DNA of 62,449 bases from Psychrobacter pacificensis. GTDB taxonomy: Bacteria; Pseudomonadota; Gammaproteobacteria; Pseudomonadales; Moraxellaceae. Below are positions 1 through 8,304 of the stretch, piece by piece (within the stretch, counting starts at the first letter, position 1; every line of letters starts with the position of its first letter). The DNA lies in NCBI RefSeq assembly GCF_900101915.1, contig NZ_FNAL01000018.1:1-62449 (forward strand), written 5' to 3'. The translations under genes were made by a program, and so were the position numbers. The notes under the pieces are model-generated. The model was given only the letters and a program-made list of their open reading frames with translations, was not told where the DNA came from and did not search any database.

Positions 1-315
1 ATGATAGAACTCTTAGCGCCAGTGAGGTTGCAGGTTAAGACCATTACCTCTGACAATGGTAAAGAGTTTGCTCAGCATAAGAAGGTGAAACAAAAGCTCT
101 TTAGCCCTTTCTTCTTTGCCGATGCTTATGCGTCATGGCAGCGAGGAACCAACGAGAATACCAATGGCCTTATCAGAGAGTACTTGCCTAAGGGTTGTGA
201 CTTTAGACAAGTCTCTGATAATGAAATACAGGACATTGAGAACAAACTAAACAACAGACCAAGAAAACGATTAGGGTTTAAAACGCCTATGCAGGCGTTC
301 TATAATATTAATTAG
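1..315 (+). CDS. IS30-family transposase, C-terminal part (cut by window edge)
   Basis: This is the last ~100 residues of a DDE transposase; the gene certainly continues left of the window, so the ATG at base 1 is probably internal. The piece has the TITSDNGKEFAQH strand carrying the second catalytic Asp, then a WQRGTNENTNGLIR segment with the Glu of the DDE triad, and ends in a NRPRKRLGFKTPMQAF tail. That order and those motifs are characteristic of IS30-type transposases. The reading frame is intact up to its stop. Whether the whole element is active cannot be judged from the fragment. Confidence 0.9.
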   Translation: MIELLAPVRLQVKTITSDNGKEFAQHKKVKQKLFSPFFFADAYASWQRGTNENTNGLIREYLPKGCDFRQVSDNEIQDIENKLNNRPRKRLGFKTPMQAFYNIN

Positions 316-342
316 CGTTGCACTTGGTGTGTTAATCTAAGA
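1..342 (+). mobile_element. Right end of an IS30-family insertion sequence
   Basis: The transposase stop lies at 313-315, and IS30 elements normally end within a few tens of bases of it. The stretch after the stop (TTGCACTTGGTGTGTTAATC, about 318-337) is the likely right terminal inverted repeat. This cannot be confirmed without the left end, which is outside the window, so the boundary is approximate. Confidence 0.5.
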
Positions 343-693
343 GTGAAAAAAACTGCAAAAAACCCATAAAAATAAGCATAATTAAATGGCGATAAATCGT
401 TTAATAGATTAACCATAGTTTTATGAGAAATATAATGATGCTCTTCTGTCATTTTTTATGTTCACCTTAATTTTTTTAGGCTATACCCCAACGGAACCAA
501 CTATCTCACCCTTCAAACCTATTAATAGACTACTTAAAACAGACTGGTATAATGGAACCACTTATAACAGACTAGCGAAACCAGCAGGCCTTGTTAGGCT
601 TTTCTATTGTCCAGCCCGTGAGTAATAATACTCGCAGGCTACAGTATCAGCGATAAACGGTTCTATAAAAAGTATCGCGATCCAGTACGTTAC
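343..693. other. Gene-free stretch between the IS end and the next gene
   Basis: No open frame with a credible start is visible on either strand. The sequence is AT-rich and holds two copies of GGAACCA (near 493 and 554), two of ACAGACT (near 539 and 568) and one TATAAT (about 549-554) without a convincing -35. A small dyad GAGTA-ATAA-TACTC lies near 619-632. It may be old mobile-element debris next to the IS, but I cannot identify it. Confidence 0.4.
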
Positions 694-1161
694 TTAACCA
701 AACACTCGCCACAATATCCAAAATATACCTATCATCAAGACAGCGATAACGAGTAATCGTTTTAGCCAATAAGGGAGTAAAGGTTTTTTATAACCCAAGT
801 CATTGAGTTGACTGTCGACACCCGCTTGTAAGCTTTTAAACCCTTGCCCTGGCTGAGTAGATTTAACACGGTTTTTTACTAATGGACCAGGCTCATCTTC
901 GATCTCTTGCTCTCTATCGAAACTAATGGCCTGATTGGGGATACCTTGTTTGCTGGCGATGGTATTGAGCTTTTGCTGTTGTTTTACTTTGAGTGCAGTC
1001 TCATAGGCATCAATCCTAGTTTTGGCTTCATCCATACTGATGTTTTCGTCTGCCGCCAACGTTTTGATGGCCATTACCAAGTTGTTTTTTTCGACCATCA
1101 TGATGACGTCTTTTGGCAACTTGGTATTGACCGGCTTTTTGCTAGGGTCGGGGTTAAACAT
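694..1161 (-). CDS. Membrane-anchored protein with an L7/L12-like helical segment
   Basis: A 155-residue protein of unknown function. The start chosen is the ATG at 1161, preceded by AAGGACAG; an upstream in-frame ATG at 1218 has no such site. Residues ~12-50 (LPKDVIMMVEK, NNLVMAIKTLA, ISMDEAKTRID) follow the pattern of the C-terminal domain of ribosomal protein L7/L12, where the AIK...EAK surface recruits translation factors. A charged linker follows, and one C-terminal hydrophobic helix (~131-152, RLLVIAVLMIGIFWILW) would anchor the protein with the N-terminal domain in the cytoplasm. The similarity is my reading of the pattern, not a search result. It lies downstream of ppa, separated from it by a strong terminator. 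Confidence 0.7.
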   Translation of the reverse strand: MFNPDPSKKPVNTKLPKDVIMMVEKNNLVMAIKTLAADENISMDEAKTRIDAYETALKVKQQQKLNTIASKQGIPNQAISFDREQEIEDEPGPLVKNRVKSTQPGQGFKSLQAGVDSQLNDLGYKKPLLPYWLKRLLVIAVLMIGIFWILWRVFG

Positions 1162-1220
1162 GGCTGTCCTTATTACGGCGTATGCGTGTGAATGAGTAGT
1201 CGCGTTTATTATAACCATTT

Positions 1221-1260
1221 TACATACAGAGTATTCAAGTTACACACAGAGTATTCAAAC
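1221..1260. repeat. Short tandem repeat, 2 x 20 bp
   Basis: Two adjacent 20-bp units (TACATACAGAGTATTCAAGT and TACACACAGAGTATTCAAAC) match at 17 positions. They lie just upstream of the small membrane-protein gene and just past the ppa terminator. They probably arose by slippage; a regulatory role is possible but not shown. Confidence 0.6.
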
Positions 1261-1263
1261 AAA

Positions 1264-1298
1264 AAAATACCGCGATCACATTGCGATCGCGGTATTTT
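1264..1298 (-). terminator. Terminator of ppa
   Basis: A perfect 14-bp stem (AAAATACCGCGATC with GATCGCGGTATTTT) closes a 7-base loop. The A/T ends give a U-run on either strand, so it can act in both directions. It lies 42 bp after the ppa stop. Confidence 0.85.
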
Positions 1299-1339
1299 GG
1301 TATTTATCTATGATTAGCATTTATGCCAATTTTAATAAA

Positions 1340-1870
1340 TTATAGGTCTTTCCAGCGTTGGATAGATTCTTTGATGACTTCTTTGGCTTCGCTCACATCA
1401 CCCCAAGACTCAACCACAGTAGTGCCCGCTTTTTTCAGGTCTTTATAGTGGCTGAAATGGAACTCTAGTTGGTTGATTAACTGCTTTGGCAGATCTTCTA
1501 GGCTGTTGTAAGCATTACCTGTGTCACGGTCGTCAGCAGGTACGACAACGATTTTGTCATCGACTTCGCCATCATCAACAAACTTCATGACACCGATGAC
1601 TTTTGCTTTTAGGAAAATGCCAGTCGGTAGCGGCTGCTCAGTCAAAATCAATGCATCTAGCTCATCACCATCTTCGTCAAGCGTTTGTGGGATGAAACCA
1701 TAGTTACATGGCTTAGCAAAAATCTGTGGGTCAATACGATCAAGCTCAAATACTGCCAATTCGCGATTCCACTCAATTTTATGACTGCTACCAGTTGGGA
1801 TCTCTACTACTACGTTGATGATACCGCCGTCTACGTCGCCTGCGTCCAAAATTTTATTAAAATCTGCCAT
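1340..1870 (-). CDS. ppa: Inorganic pyrophosphatase (family I)
   Basis: Hydrolyses pyrophosphate to two phosphates in the cytoplasm, driving biosynthetic reactions forward. The 176-residue length is normal for bacterial family I enzymes. The signature DEDGDELDALIL with its clustered metal-binding Asp residues is present, as are the conserved NVVVEIP start, KPCNYGFIPQT and the VVVPADDRDT segment. The ATG at 1870 is chosen because GGAG lies just upstream; an in-frame TTG at 1882 would overlap that site. The gene stands alone between its own promoter and a strong terminator. Confidence 0.96.
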   Translation of the reverse strand: MADFNKILDAGDVDGGIINVVVEIPTGSSHKIEWNRELAVFELDRIDPQIFAKPCNYGFIPQTLDEDGDELDALILTEQPLPTGIFLKAKVIGVMKFVDDGEVDDKIVVVPADDRDTGNAYNSLEDLPKQLINQLEFHFSHYKDLKKAGTTVVESWGDVSEAKEVIKESIQRWKDL

Positions 1871-1943
1871 GAAATACTCCAATTTGCTTTTGTTTTAGAG
1901 GTTTGAATGATTGATTTAGCTAGGGATACTGCAAAATTTTTAC

Positions 1944-1973
1944 CGCACCCGATTTGTACTGGGTGCGATTATA
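1944..1973 (-). promoter_or_regulatory. ppa promoter -10 with an adjoining dyad
   Basis: On the minus strand TATAAT (1968-1973) is followed directly by CGCACCC, a 10-base spacer and GGGTGCG (1944-1967). The dyad would cover the expected transcription start, so it could be an operator or form a hairpin at the very 5' end of the ppa mRNA. No T-run follows it, so it is not a normal lipB terminator. The -35 is not clear. Confidence 0.45.
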
Positions 1974-2063
1974 ACAAGTTTGGTCCAAATTTTCTCTTAA
2001 TGCTTAAGTCTAAGCGTGCAAGATATTATGCAAAAAAAGATTATGCAAAAATGGACTCAAAAC

Positions 2064-2921
2064 TCACTTTGGCGCTATTGCTCGTAGTTCAATCAGTCCA
2101 GCATGACGCTTGGCGATATTGTCGATAAGTTTTTGAGTAACTATCTTGTAGTTTAATGTGTCGCTGATTTGTTGAGTCGTTTGTGTTTCTGACTCTTTTT
2201 GCTCTGAATCTGTCTGCATGGCCACAAAATCAGACAAGCGCAACATCTGCATCCCCGCATAACCGCAAGGATTGATAGCATTAAATGCTGACAAATCACA
2301 GTCTAAGTTAATTGCGATACCATGATAGCTAAAACCATGCTTAATCTTAAAGCCCAATGACGCTATTTTCCCAAGCATAATCTTGTCATCCAAAGAGTCG
2401 CTACTGGCTGGCATGCCATCTGCATCATCCGCCATATTCGTTACAGGTGACTCCGCATACAGATATACACCAGGCGCATCACGGCGAGCATGGGCGCTGA
2501 TATGCTCACTGCTAGCAGATGGTGAGTGACGCAGACAATCATTTACCACATCCTCTATCGCCTGCTCAGCATGGGAGACCAGATGGCGTACACTCCAGCC
2601 CAAACTGTTTAAGTCAAACAACCAGTAAAGTACCAGCTGTCCGTGACCATGCCAAGTTACCTGACCACCGCGGTCGGTCTTGATGATAGGCGTGTCGGTG
2701 CGCTGCAAGATGTGTTCTTCTTTGCCTGCTTGTCCAAGCGTATAAACATCGTTGTGATCAACGATCCATAACTCATCAGGCGTGCGCAGTCCTTGCTGTT
2801 TTTTTAGATCGATACGTTCGAGAGTACGTGACAGCATGGCATCGAGAGTGGGAACATAATCGGCTGCTGACAGAGATTTACTGATCAGCATGTCATTGAG
2901 CGGTTGTGTGTCGTTTTGCAT
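2064..2921 (-). CDS. lipB: Octanoyltransferase LipB
   Basis: Transfers octanoyl groups from acyl carrier protein to lipoyl domains, the first step of protein lipoylation. The substrate-binding motif RGGQVTWHGHGQ is at residues 84-95, the catalytic Lys in GKIASLG at 185 and the catalytic Cys in NPCGYAG at 219. At 285 residues it is longer than usual LipB. The extra length lies mainly in a hydrophilic insert (~130-180, Ser/Asp-rich) before the catalytic Lys and in a Gln/Thr-rich stretch near 230-250. lipA is not in this window; ybeD, often a lipB neighbour elsewhere, is about 47 kb away. The start at 2921 has only a weak ribosome site; Met11 is an alternative. Confidence 0.95.
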   Translation of the reverse strand: MQNDTQPLNDMLISKSLSAADYVPTLDAMLSRTLERIDLKKQQGLRTPDELWIVDHNDVYTLGQAGKEEHILQRTDTPIIKTDRGGQVTWHGHGQLVLYWLFDLNSLGWSVRHLVSHAEQAIEDVVNDCLRHSPSASSEHISAHARRDAPGVYLYAESPVTNMADDADGMPASSDSLDDKIMLGKIASLGFKIKHGFSYHGIAINLDCDLSAFNAINPCGYAGMQMLRLSDFVAMQTDSEQKESETQTTQQISDTLNYKIVTQKLIDNIAKRHAGLIELRAIAPK

Positions 2922-3316
2922 GAGCGTGTCTGTCTTATGATTGTCCAGTGTAAAGGCGGAGGATGCCGATGGCTAGTGTAGCAGTTTTGGCAGGTATCGC
3001 TCAAAGATTATATGCTATCACGCAGTCTAAAAGACAGTTAAATAATAAGGGTGAAAAGTCATGAAGGATTCATAAAAATATTTATATATCATTGAGTTAG
3101 CTGATAGGTAGACAACACTAGTACAGACGCACTAGTCAACCAAAGAAGCTGTTCATTGCGCAGTCAATGCGCTACATTAAAGTTTGATAAGCAAAACCGA
3201 ATAAAATGTACGGTCAGGGCATATAACGGATGCGCGCGTCTGACTAACAAAGTAACACCATAATTCAATAAACATAGTGAGCATGTGACATCATATGAGC
3301 ACGACAAGGAAGATAA
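2922..3316. other. Divergent promoter region between lipB and the aldehyde dehydrogenase
   Basis: About 395 bp with no credible gene; reading frames here are shadows of the dehydrogenase start. It must hold the promoters of both divergent genes. Two ACTAGT sites (near 3117 and 3130) and a repeated ATTGCGCA/AATGCGC pair (near 3155-3172) are visible, but no confident -35/-10 pair. Confidence 0.4.
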
Positions 3317-4801
3317 ATGACAGATAGCAACCAACACGCCCATGAGCAGGCACCAACCGATGCAGGTTTTTCGCTGCAGCGTATGCCTGAAGCACTGAGT
3401 ACCGCAAAAACCATCGATGAGATGAAAGCGCAATTTGCGCGCTTACAAATGCTAAGCCGTAAGCAGCCGATCAATGATTGGGGTACTCGTGAGACCCAGC
3501 TAGATAATTTAGAAGTGATGCTGAGCGACAATCAAGAAAGCTTTGCAAAAGCAATCAGCGCAGACTTTGGGTATCGTAGCCAATCAGAGACTCAGTTTGC
3601 CGAGCTGTTCCCGAGCTTCACAGGTATCAGTCATGCCAAAAAACACGGCAAAAAGTGGATGAAAACGTATCGTGCGCCTATTTCACCCCTATATATGCCC
3701 GCTCACAATGAGATTCAGCCGCAGCCATTGGGGGTGGTCGGTATCATGGTGCCTTGGAATTATCCGCTGTTTTTGGCGATTGGTCCGATGATTGATGCGC
3801 TTGTCGCAGGCAACCGGGTCATGGTCAAAATGAGCGAAGCTGCGCCGCAGTTTGCTCAGACATTTGCTGATGCCATTTCTCGTTATTTTTCGCCCGATAT
3901 GATTTGTGTGGTGCTGGGTGAGGTGGATATTGCGGCCGCCTTTAGCGAATTACCATTTGACCATCTACTCTATACTGGGTCTACTGCGGTCGGCAAAAAA
4001 GTCATGGCGGCTGCGGCACCTAACTTGACCCCAGTGACGCTTGAGCTTGGTGGTAAGTCACCAGTGATTGTATTGGATGATGCCAATCTAGAGTCGGTGG
4101 TCAACCGTGTCATGATGGGTAAAACACTAAATGCAGGTCAGACGTGTATTGCCCCAGATTATGTATTGATTCAGCGTCAATATCATGACCAGTTTATCCA
4201 TTTAGCAAAAGAGTGGATGGCCAAGCACTATCCCAATATCGAAAACAATCCAGACTATTCACGCATTATCAATGGTGAGCAGTTTAAACGGGTCAAGGGT
4301 TACCTAGACGCGCTAACAGGTGTTGAGATACACGCACTTACTGCAGTTGAGCCCAATATCGAAACGCGCTTGATGCCACCTGTGATTGTGAGCGAGCCTG
4401 CGCCTGATAGCGATCTGATGCAAAATGAGATTTTTGCTCCGATTTTGCCGCTGATGCATTATGAGACATTGGATGATGCGATTTCTTTCGTCAACGCGCG
4501 TCCACGTCCATTAGCGCTATATGTCTTTAGTGACAACTATAGCAGCATCGAAAACGTGCGTAACAATACCGTCTCTGGGGGTCTATGTATCAATGAAGTG
4601 ATCATGCATGTCGCCCAGCATGACTTGCCATTTGGTGGGGTTGGTGATTCTGGTACAGGTGCTTACCATGGCAAAGCAGGTTTTGAGCGTTTGAGCCATA
4701 TGAAACCAGTTTTTGTACAAACTAAGCTTAATGGTCTCAATTTCTTATTGCCGCCTTATGGTGGACTGTTTAAAAAGGCGATGGCATTGTTTTTGAAATA
4801 A
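3317..4801 (+). CDS. NAD(P)-dependent aldehyde dehydrogenase, coniferyl-aldehyde-dehydrogenase type
   Basis: Oxidises aldehydes to carboxylic acids. The 494-residue protein has VPWNYP in the cofactor-binding half, the GSTAVGKK turn near 221-228, the general base Glu243 in LELGGKSP and the nucleophile Cys277 in NAGQTCIAPDYVL. The IAPDYVL continuation and the C-terminal GGVGDSGTGAYHGKAGFERLSH block place it in the class 3-like/coniferyl aldehyde dehydrogenase branch rather than among betaine aldehyde dehydrogenases. The natural substrate cannot be told from sequence; general detoxification of fatty or aromatic aldehydes is plausible. The start is supported by AAGGAAGAT. The gene is monocistronic, with its own terminator. 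Confidence 0.93.
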   Translation: MTDSNQHAHEQAPTDAGFSLQRMPEALSTAKTIDEMKAQFARLQMLSRKQPINDWGTRETQLDNLEVMLSDNQESFAKAISADFGYRSQSETQFAELFPSFTGISHAKKHGKKWMKTYRAPISPLYMPAHNEIQPQPLGVVGIMVPWNYPLFLAIGPMIDALVAGNRVMVKMSEAAPQFAQTFADAISRYFSPDMICVVLGEVDIAAAFSELPFDHLLYTGSTAVGKKVMAAAAPNLTPVTLELGGKSPVIVLDDANLESVVNRVMMGKTLNAGQTCIAPDYVLIQRQYHDQFIHLAKEWMAKHYPNIENNPDYSRIINGEQFKRVKGYLDALTGVEIHALTAVEPNIETRLMPPVIVSEPAPDSDLMQNEIFAPILPLMHYETLDDAISFVNARPRPLALYVFSDNYSSIENVRNNTVSGGLCINEVIMHVAQHDLPFGGVGDSGTGAYHGKAGFERLSHMKPVFVQTKLNGLNFLLPPYGGLFKKAMALFLK

Positions 4802-4862
4802 TTGCTCTATGGGAGTTATTCAAAAATTGATTTTGAACTCTCTTCATTCGATACCTATATCT

Positions 4863-4894
4863 ATAGCATCTATCAAAATAGGTGCTATTTTTTT
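4863..4894 (+). terminator. Terminator of the aldehyde dehydrogenase gene
   Basis: An 11-bp stem with one mismatch (ATAGCATCTAT with ATAGGTGCTAT) and a 4-base loop is followed by a run of seven T. It lies about 60 bp after the stop codon. The rest of the 4802-5146 gap holds no supportable gene. Confidence 0.85.
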
Positions 4895-5146
4895 GTCAAA
4901 AAATCAAAGGTTAGCATTGGGAAAAGGTTTATTAATGATAGTGTTATATCTGCATGGCATAAGGTTTAACCATCTCAGCAATCGAAAAATAAGCATTTGT
5001 TATTACTCCTATAAGTCGCTACACTTTGTAGTAAGTCTAAACAACAGTGAATGATTCATAGATGTTGTGAGTCAATATGGCATCGTGATGCTCTGTGGTT
5101 GTGATACTTCTTTCATGTCAGTACAAAACAATAAATAGGACAGAAC

Positions 5147-7075
5147 ATGCGCCAATGGATTGCATTAAGTTTACTGTGTATGAGCGCGTTGTTGCTGCCT
5201 TTATCAGCATCCGCAGCTTGTGAGTCACCGATCAAGTTTGGCGCACTGACGTGGGAGAGCGGACAGTTTACTTCTGGGGTGCTTAAATATATTGCTGAAG
5301 AGGGTTACGGTTGTACGGTAGAAGAAATGCCAGGAGCAGGACCTGCGCTTGAGACCGCATTGTCTCAAAACGATATTCAGATCATCGGTGAGCAGTGGAT
5401 TGGACGCTCACCAATCATGGAAAATGCCATCGAGCAGAACAAAGTGGCTGTCATTGGCGATACACTCAAAGGTGGCGCAACCCAAGGGTGGTATGTCCCA
5501 AAATATGTATTAGAAGAAAACCCAGGGCTACGTCGTTATCAAGACTTGCCCAAATATGCTGATCTATTCAAAGACCCTGAAGATCCGAGCAAATCTCGCT
5601 TTATGAATTGTCCTTCTGGATGGACCTGTGAGATTTTTAATACGCGCCTTCTAAAAAATACGGGGCTTGATAGTATTTTTAATAATGCTCATCCCGGTAC
5701 GGGCGCTGCGCTCGATGCTGAAATCGCCTCTGCTTTTGAGCAGCATAAGCCACTATTGTTTTACTACTGGCAGCCTACGGGCCTAATGGCAAAGTATGAC
5801 TTTGCTGCTTTAGAGTTCCCAGATCACAAAGATGCCTGCTGGCAAGACCTATTACTCGCTGACGGCACGTCTGATTGCGTATCAGGCTTTCCCGTATCGC
5901 CTCTTGGTATTGCAGCATCGACCCCATTTATCGACACCAATCCTGAGCTGGCAGAGGTCTTCAAAAAGATACAGTTTACGCCTGATGAGCTGAACGGCGC
6001 TATCTTGGAGATGAGTGAGAGTAAGCGTAGTGGCGATGAGCAGGCGTTGGTGTTTTTGCGTGATAACCCAGACGTTTGGCGCGGTTGGTTGTCTGAGGAA
6101 GCTGCTACCAATCTTGCGACTAAGCTAGGTGTCAGTTTGGACGGTACCACCTCGATTGATGATACTGCTTCTACTATGGATCAGTCGGTATTATCATCCA
6201 GTTTTCCATCATGGTCACTTGAGACCCCGCTCAACAATGCCTTATCAAGCGTCGTCCAAAACTACGGAGACGTATTTCGCACTATTAGCACGGTGACACT
6301 TACGTACTTGCTCTTACCTATTGAGCGATTATTAACGATTATTCCGCCTTGGCTGATTATCGCCTTAGTGGCTGTATTGGCGTGGTTTGGTGTACGCAAG
6401 ATTTGGTTTGCGTTGGCATGCGGCGCGGGGCTATTTTTGATTGGTGCTTTTGGGTTATGGGGCGCGCTGATTGATACCTTAGCGTTACTCATCGTGTCAG
6501 TATTGGTCACGGTGGTGATTGGTATTCCTATCGGTATTGCCATGTCGGGTAGCAAGCTGCTGCGCAAGATTGTGACGCCAGTACTCGATGTGATGCAGAC
6601 GATGCCAAGCTTTGTGTATCTCATACCGGTACTGATGCTGTTTGGTATTGGTAAAGTGCCTGCACTTTTTGCAACGGTTATTTACGCGCTGCCACCACTG
6701 ATTCGCCTGACAACGTTGGGTGTTACCCAAGTGAATCATGAAATGGTCGAGGCAGGACGCTCTTTTGGTAGTACGCATTTGCAGCTACTCATTTGGATCA
6801 AGCTGCCACAAGCACTGCCCAGTATTATGGCAGGTATTAATCAGGCGGTCATGATGTCACTTGCGATGGTGGTGCTGGCGTCGATGATTGGTGCCCCAGG
6901 CCTTGGTGAAGATGTATTGCAATCTATCCAAACGCTTAATATCGGGCAAGGCTTACAAGCGGGTATGGCGATCGTTATCGTTGCCATTATCATTGACCGC
7001 ATTACTCAAGCCTTTGGTCAAGGAAAGCGTGCTCGTCAAAAAACGATCAAAGCAGGCAGGCGTCCGATTGGGTAG
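5147..7075 (+). CDS. Glycine betaine/choline-type ABC transporter, fused binding protein and permease
   Basis: Import of a quaternary-amine compatible solute across the inner membrane. Residues 1-23 are a signal peptide ending in SASA. Residues ~25-325 are an OpuAC/ProX-type binding domain (GALTWESGQFTSGVLKYIAE start, QWIGRSP, FYYWQPTG). A Ser/Thr-rich linker leads to a ProW-type permease (~375-630) with about six membrane helices and the ATPase-contact region EAGRSFGSTHLQLLIWIKLPQ. At 642 residues it combines two polypeptides that are separate in Escherichia coli. In this order the binding domain would be periplasmic and tethered to the channel. The ATPase gene follows after 63 bp. Substrate identity (betaine, choline, carnitine or proline betaine) is not resolved. 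Confidence 0.9.
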   Translation: MRQWIALSLLCMSALLLPLSASAACESPIKFGALTWESGQFTSGVLKYIAEEGYGCTVEEMPGAGPALETALSQNDIQIIGEQWIGRSPIMENAIEQNKVAVIGDTLKGGATQGWYVPKYVLEENPGLRRYQDLPKYADLFKDPEDPSKSRFMNCPSGWTCEIFNTRLLKNTGLDSIFNNAHPGTGAALDAEIASAFEQHKPLLFYYWQPTGLMAKYDFAALEFPDHKDACWQDLLLADGTSDCVSGFPVSPLGIAASTPFIDTNPELAEVFKKIQFTPDELNGAILEMSESKRSGDEQALVFLRDNPDVWRGWLSEEAATNLATKLGVSLDGTTSIDDTASTMDQSVLSSSFPSWSLETPLNNALSSVVQNYGDVFRTISTVTLTYLLLPIERLLTIIPPWLIIALVAVLAWFGVRKIWFALACGAGLFLIGAFGLWGALIDTLALLIVSVLVTVVIGIPIGIAMSGSKLLRKIVTPVLDVMQTMPSFVYLIPVLMLFGIGKVPALFATVIYALPPLIRLTTLGVTQVNHEMVEAGRSFGSTHLQLLIWIKLPQALPSIMAGINQAVMMSLAMVVLASMIGAPGLGEDVLQSIQTLNIGQGLQAGMAIVIVAIIIDRITQAFGQGKRARQKTIKAGRRPIG

Positions 7076-7138
7076 AAACTTGTCCAATAGTCAATGAGTA
7101 AAGCCAGCATAAAAATCAAGCAAATAGCGAGAGTCACG

Positions 7139-8032
7139 ATGAATCATATCCAGCTAAAAAATATCAGTAAAATCTATAATGCCAATAGCACGCAAGCCCA
7201 GTCTGCAATGGCGTTACTGGCTGAGGGTATGGATAGCGTTGCAGTTAAAGAACAAACTGGCTACTCGGTGGGGCTCTACGATATCAACTTGAATATCAAG
7301 GCAGGCGAGCTACATTGCATCATGGGGTTGTCAGGCTCTGGCAAGTCGACCTTGATACGTCATCTCAATCGATTGATTGATCCAACCAGCGGGGAGATAT
7401 GGGTTAACACGACGGTCAATACCAAAACGCATGCCAAGGATAATACTCAGGCAAACACTGCGCCAGTAGACGAAAGCTCATCTAACGCTATCAATATTTT
7501 AGAACTTAATGATAAACAATTGCAGCACTACCGCCAGCAAACGGTCAGCATGGTTTTTCAGCATTTCGGCTTAGTTCCGCACATGACTGTGATTCAAAAC
7601 GTCGCTTATGGTCTGCGTGTCCGTAAAATGAGTGTGAGCGAGCGTCATGAGATCGCGCGTTATTGGCTCAATGAAGTAGGGCTGACCAACCTAGAGCACA
7701 GCTACCCTGATGAGTTATCTGGCGGTATGCAGCAGCGAGTTGGGCTGGCTCGTGCGCTAGCAACGGACAATCCCATCTTATTGATGGATGAGGCATTCTC
7801 TGCGCTTGATCCGCTTATTCGCGCGCAGTTGCAAGATCAATTATTAGAACTACAAGAGCGCCTGAACAAAACCATCGTTTTTATCACCCATGATATCGAT
7901 GAGGCTATTAAAGTTGGTCAGCGCATCAGTATTTTAAATGGCGGACGCTTAGTACAGACAGGAACACCAAGCGACTTAAGACACAATCCTGCTGATGATT
8001 ATGTCGAGCAGTTTATGCGTGCCAAAGCTTAA
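7139..8032 (+). CDS. ATP-binding subunit of the betaine-type ABC importer (ProV/OpuAA-like)
   Basis: Energises the fused permease encoded just upstream. Walker A GLSGSGKST is at residues 63-71, the ABC signature LSGGMQQRVGLARAL and Walker B ILLMDEAFSALDP follow, and the switch His is in VFITHDIDEA. The long N-terminus with SAMALLAEG and a GYSVGLYDI stretch is typical of ProV. There is a ~35-residue polar insert (NTKTHAKDNTQAN and on) between Walker A and the Q-loop. At 297 residues it lacks the C-terminal CBS pair that senses ionic strength in OpuA/ProV, so osmotic gating would have to work differently. The ATG at 7139 fits ProV alignment better than the upstream in-frame ATG at 7094. Confidence 0.92.
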   Translation: MNHIQLKNISKIYNANSTQAQSAMALLAEGMDSVAVKEQTGYSVGLYDINLNIKAGELHCIMGLSGSGKSTLIRHLNRLIDPTSGEIWVNTTVNTKTHAKDNTQANTAPVDESSSNAINILELNDKQLQHYRQQTVSMVFQHFGLVPHMTVIQNVAYGLRVRKMSVSERHEIARYWLNEVGLTNLEHSYPDELSGGMQQRVGLARALATDNPILLMDEAFSALDPLIRAQLQDQLLELQERLNKTIVFITHDIDEAIKVGQRISILNGGRLVQTGTPSDLRHNPADDYVEQFMRAKA

Positions 8033-8304
8033 TTGGGATTGATGAGGGTGTCAGATACTTCTCTATCAGCACTCTTACTATCCTGTTAAATAAGTGTAGC
8101 TATCAACAGCTTACTATTAAAGTAGGCTCCAGTAGCGTTGTATACTATTAAGATGAACTAATGCGTCTCAACCATCAGAATCACTGTCTCTCCACCATTT
8201 TTCAAAGTCTTATCTCTTTAACTTGAGTTCCCTCATAATAGAATTTTGAGCTATTTATCGCTCATGGTTGCCAAAACTCGCACCATTCGTAACAAGGACA
8301 TGTC

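Noticed and set aside
1944..1967. CGCACCC/GGGTGCG hairpin as the lipB terminator
   Set aside because: No T-run follows on the minus strand and the hairpin directly adjoins a TATAAT of ppa, so a promoter-associated role fits better.
3164..3531. Minus-strand frames over the aldehyde dehydrogenase start
   Set aside because: They are shadows of a well-supported gene and its promoter region, with odd Cys-rich composition and no ribosome sites.
4809..5054. 81-codon frame after the aldehyde dehydrogenase
   Set aside because: It runs straight through a clear rho-independent terminator and has no ribosome site or family resemblance.
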